64,000 nt of DNA from Chamaea fasciata (lineage: Eukaryota > Chordata > Aves > Passeriformes > Sylviidae): assembly GCA_029207755.1 (NCBI GenBank), contig JARCOQ010000003.1:87997994-88061993 (forward strand). The letters are read 5' to 3'. Made by a program: the position numbers and the translations under genes. Below, piece after piece: positions 60,537 to 64,000 of the stretch; position 1 is the first letter of the stretch; each line of letters begins with the position of its first letter. Below the pieces are notes generated by a model that was not told the DNA's origin, did no database searches, and worked only from the letters and a program-made list of their open reading frames with translations.

Positions 60537-63500
60537 AACTGTTACTTGAACATTTGTGCCCCTGGCTTAAGACTCAAGAGGAGTTGCTTAAGGCTTGGAG
60601 TTTTTGGAAACGGGAGTAATTGATGTGTAGTGTTGGTGATAGTAGGATTTTTGTGGAAAAGGTGAACAAGTCATGTTTTGTGAGGCCTTATTAGAAGCAA
60701 ATGTGCTTTTATCCAGATTGTGTCTTCTGAAAGTTGTTTTTTATATTTAAATATTTCTTTGGCTGCAGATGCTTTGCCACATGGTAGCATCACAAGGTTG
60801 TTAAAGTTCAGCCTATCGCCCAGCAGGACTCAATGAGCACGTCATTAGAGGGTCACAGCAGAGCTGCACAGTGAAATTATCTGTGCCCCCTGTAAATAAG
60901 AGTATTTCACACTGGAGTCACAGTCACAGTTCATGATACAGGTGAGCAAGAAGAACCTCCCAACAAAGCTACACCATAGGGTTCTGTATATTGTACAGCA
61001 AATCAATATAAATTTACAACAGAATTACATGCAAAGCATCACTGTAACACATCCTAAATAATGGAGATTCACGATAAGTTTCACCTTTAAGCTCCTGTGT
61101 AATATACAATAAATTACTAAGTTATAGCAAGGCCTAGCAAACCCCTTGCTTTATTTGGGATATCATTATTGTTGCAGTGATATGGAGGTATCTGTCATTG
61201 ACAGGTAGAGTTAAGGAAAATGGTAAGTGGGTTTGACTTTGAGGGTGTACATGGAACGTGGCCACCTGTTATTGCTTCAAATGTGTGCTTCCTTTAGGAT
61301 GCTCACCATTCTGCTTAGAAATGTGGCAGCTTTGCAACACACAGAGATATACTAAAAAAAGAATTTTAAGCATCAAAGGGCAGTGAGGCAGCCTCTAGCG
61401 CAGGTATTCTACACATTGCTCCACCACTGCTGACCTTGCTTGACAGTGAGGATGAACTAATCCCAGGTTCTGTGGGTTGCCTTAATAGCATATGCATTTA
61501 TTAAATAAATAGTTGAAAGTAACTTTCAGTTCTCCTTTGGAGATACTTTATCATTCCATGAAGTCTTCACTAGACACTGGGAAAACAACATTCACAGGAA
61601 ACTCTGCAAAACATCACTTTAAAACTTACTTTTGTTTTGATGAATAGCTTCAGATCAGTCACATTTACTTGTGACTAATATTTTCACTGAAAATTTTGGG
61701 CAGTGCTCTTAAGGATATGCATACAAAACTCTTTACACTCTAATTTTAGTGTGCTGAGGGTTGAAAAGGGAAAGGAAACATTCATGCAGATGTACAGGCA
61801 TCAATAAACCAGAAGAATGAAAAAGAAATTCTAATGCTGATTGTGGAAAAGCAAAAGAAAACAGAGATCATATGGCTGCTTCAGGCAAAAGGCTTCATCA
61901 CCTATACATAGTTTTCTTTTGAAGGAATAAAAGGGATTAATATATTTCTAAAATCTAGAAACTATACAGGCCATTTCTGGGAGCTCCCGTGTAGCCTTTG
62001 TCATGGCAAGAATTTTGGATGCCAGCAACATCTCTGAGCTGTCATTTTGCTTGTTGTACTAATAAAACCAAATGCTCAGTGCTGATTTCAGAAGGAGCTG
62101 TGTGGAATGACAAGGGAAATGCCAATGTCATCTGGTACCATTTTCATTAATTCTTGAGATGCCACAGAGTATCAGTGGATTGCTTTTGTGGATCTGGGTT
62201 GCTTGCTCAGAGGAAAATACATGGTTGAAAAGTCTGCACTACCCACCTTGCAGCTTTGTTGAACAGAAATGGATGTTACTACCACCTGTTATCTTGATAG
62301 CAGGGGGACAGATATTTCCATTGATCCTGTCAGAACCAACCATGCAGCTCATACTGCTTTATGCACCTTCACAAATGACAGCCTGCAAAACAAAATCTGT
62401 TTTGCCTTATTGGAACCAGTTGATTAATCACACAGTAACTTCCTTGCATTTTACCTGCTATTTTTAACTACAAATCTTGGAAAAAGACAGGGGTCAATCA
62501 GTGTTCTCTGCTAGCAGAGGATGTGCCCCTCTGGGTGCACTATGTGAGTTGGAAACTTGTTGCTTCACAAAATCATGAACTTATGGAAATTACATTGAAA
62601 GAAGAATTGAAATACTGGCTTTCTCAAAGATGATCCCAAAGGCAAATTCTTCTAACATTTTCTGTGTTTCCACACATCCTCAGTGTGGCACTTCCTGAAG
62701 CTGATCAAAGACTGGACACAAAAGTACTTTGTGTGAGCACTAGCACCTGTGTGTTATGTCCCCAAAGCTCTTCTGTATACACAGAAACACAGATAAGTAA
62801 TGGTACATGGAGGAGAATACATAAATACCTTGCACTGGGTCCTTCTAGGACTATCCAGGACTCATCAGCTCACCATGAGCTGACCTCCACAACCCCAGAG
62901 GATCAGAGAGCCCCGTGACATGTGGGAACACTAAGTTAGGACTCAGAGGAAGGGACAGTCCTCCTGGGCCCCTCTCAGGACCGTTCCAGGAATCTGTGTG
63001 TGGTGAATATGTGTGTTCTTTGTGTGTGCCTACTGGATGTTTCTGCTCAGCCTCTCTTGGGCCACTGGATCCAGCACAGTACAGTTTCCTCACACATCAT
63101 AAACATAATTTGTTTTAAAAGTGGGGTTGGACAGATTCTTCTTACAGAGCCATACACAGGATAAATGCCCACAAACTCAGAGCAAAATAAATGGAACAGA
63201 AGTCCATATAGCTTGCTTCTGTCACATCATATCTTTTTTAAAGGGCAAGAAGTATGTAGATAATCAAATTAAATTTGACCAGGAAACTCCAAACAGCACA
63301 CATCCAAGTTGACAGTCAAATATTGGCACCATCTTAATTTTGTCTCATCCAGTAGATAACTATCCCAGCAGTTCTGTACAAACTGCCACCATGTCAACCC
63401 ATCAAATTCCAGAATATAGCACATACTCCCTGAAGCAATAAAATATTTCCCAAAAGATCCAATGAAATTTGTTTCCTAAGTGAGAGATCTAATGGAAATA

Positions 63501-64000
63501 GTGTTGGGTAATTTGCTGGTTTTACTGGCCAGATTTCAGTGTCTGAGGGAGCAGACTCACGTATTTGATGGAATTCACACTTGTATCCAGCTTAGTTTTC
63601 TGGTGGCTACAAGAATACTTCCAAGAGTTGTGAACATGGAAGAGGCTTTTTTTTTAAAGATTCTTGAGTGATAGAAGAAAAATTCTTCTCAGGTTAACTC
63701 TGGAGTGTTTCTTGTTGTCTTGCAAAACTTGAAGTACTGCTGATACCTTTTATCCAAATTATTCAAGTGAGACTTGAAACAAAACCATAAACTATTTTTT
63801 CCAGCAGTATTACAAGTGGGCATGGGAACATGAAGAAATGGATAATTAAGCAGCATAGTACTAAGCCTAAAAAAATTAATAAAATGTAATTTCCACCTAC
63901 TAAGACTGGAAAGAATGTCAAGAATATTTTTATTCTCATTAATTTCCTTCTGTTTTGCTGAATCCTGGTCTTGGAAAGAAGAAAAAACAAGGTACGTTGT
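60537..64000. other. Intergenic, nothing identified
   Basis: No gene, RNA gene or clear transposable element is seen in the last 3.4 kb. Open frames up to 102 codons (62159-62467 +) lack supporting features. Confidence 0.5.

Overview
The window reads as bird nuclear DNA, most likely from a songbird or another neoavian. It is AT-rich and carries many 3'-truncated CR1 LINE fragments. It also holds several solo LTRs of class II/III avian endogenous retroviruses (ERVs), long A/T tracts and few genes. Nothing bacterial, phage-like or CRISPR-like is present.

One protein-coding gene can be supported: LGSN (lengsin), a lens protein of the class I glutamine synthetase superfamily, on the + strand. 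I assembled it as four coding exons: 32489-32518 (ten codons), 39332-40322, 50554-50732 and 52889-54088. The joins give exactly 2400 nt (799 residues plus stop) with consistent splice phases and GT/AG borders. A TATA box lies about 70 bp before the start codon and an AATAAA signal about 190 bp after the stop. The C-terminal half is the glutamine synthetase fold with several catalytic positions replaced. The N-terminal 340 residues are mostly a long, low-complexity, probably disordered exon.

Region by region: 0-3.2 kb holds a CR1 interrupted by an LTR, then a second LTR with clean target-site duplications (TSDs). 7.1-7.3 kb is a small CpG-rich patch with X-box-like motifs. 10.1-11.3 kb holds two CR1 copies tail to tail. 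16.2-20.8 kb is an ERV graveyard: a solo LTR with a perfect 6-bp duplication, then a broken alpharetrovirus-like remnant (integrase C-terminus, env surface part, env transmembrane part, 3' LTR) with another LTR inserted inside env. 23.8-26.8 kb holds two direct copies of an unidentified ~250-bp unit flanking a 35-unit AATAG array that abuts a CR1 3' end. 32.4-54.3 kb is LGSN; intron 3 carries another solo LTR with a perfect 5-bp duplication. 54.3-64 kb is intergenic, with one CR1 fragment and one more LTR.

I did not find a previously undescribed multi-gene system. The observations most worth following are the LGSN gene model (tiny first exon, overlapping upstream ORF, very long N-terminal exon, lost catalytic residues), the nested ERV, the mosaic LTRs and the unidentified duplicated unit.
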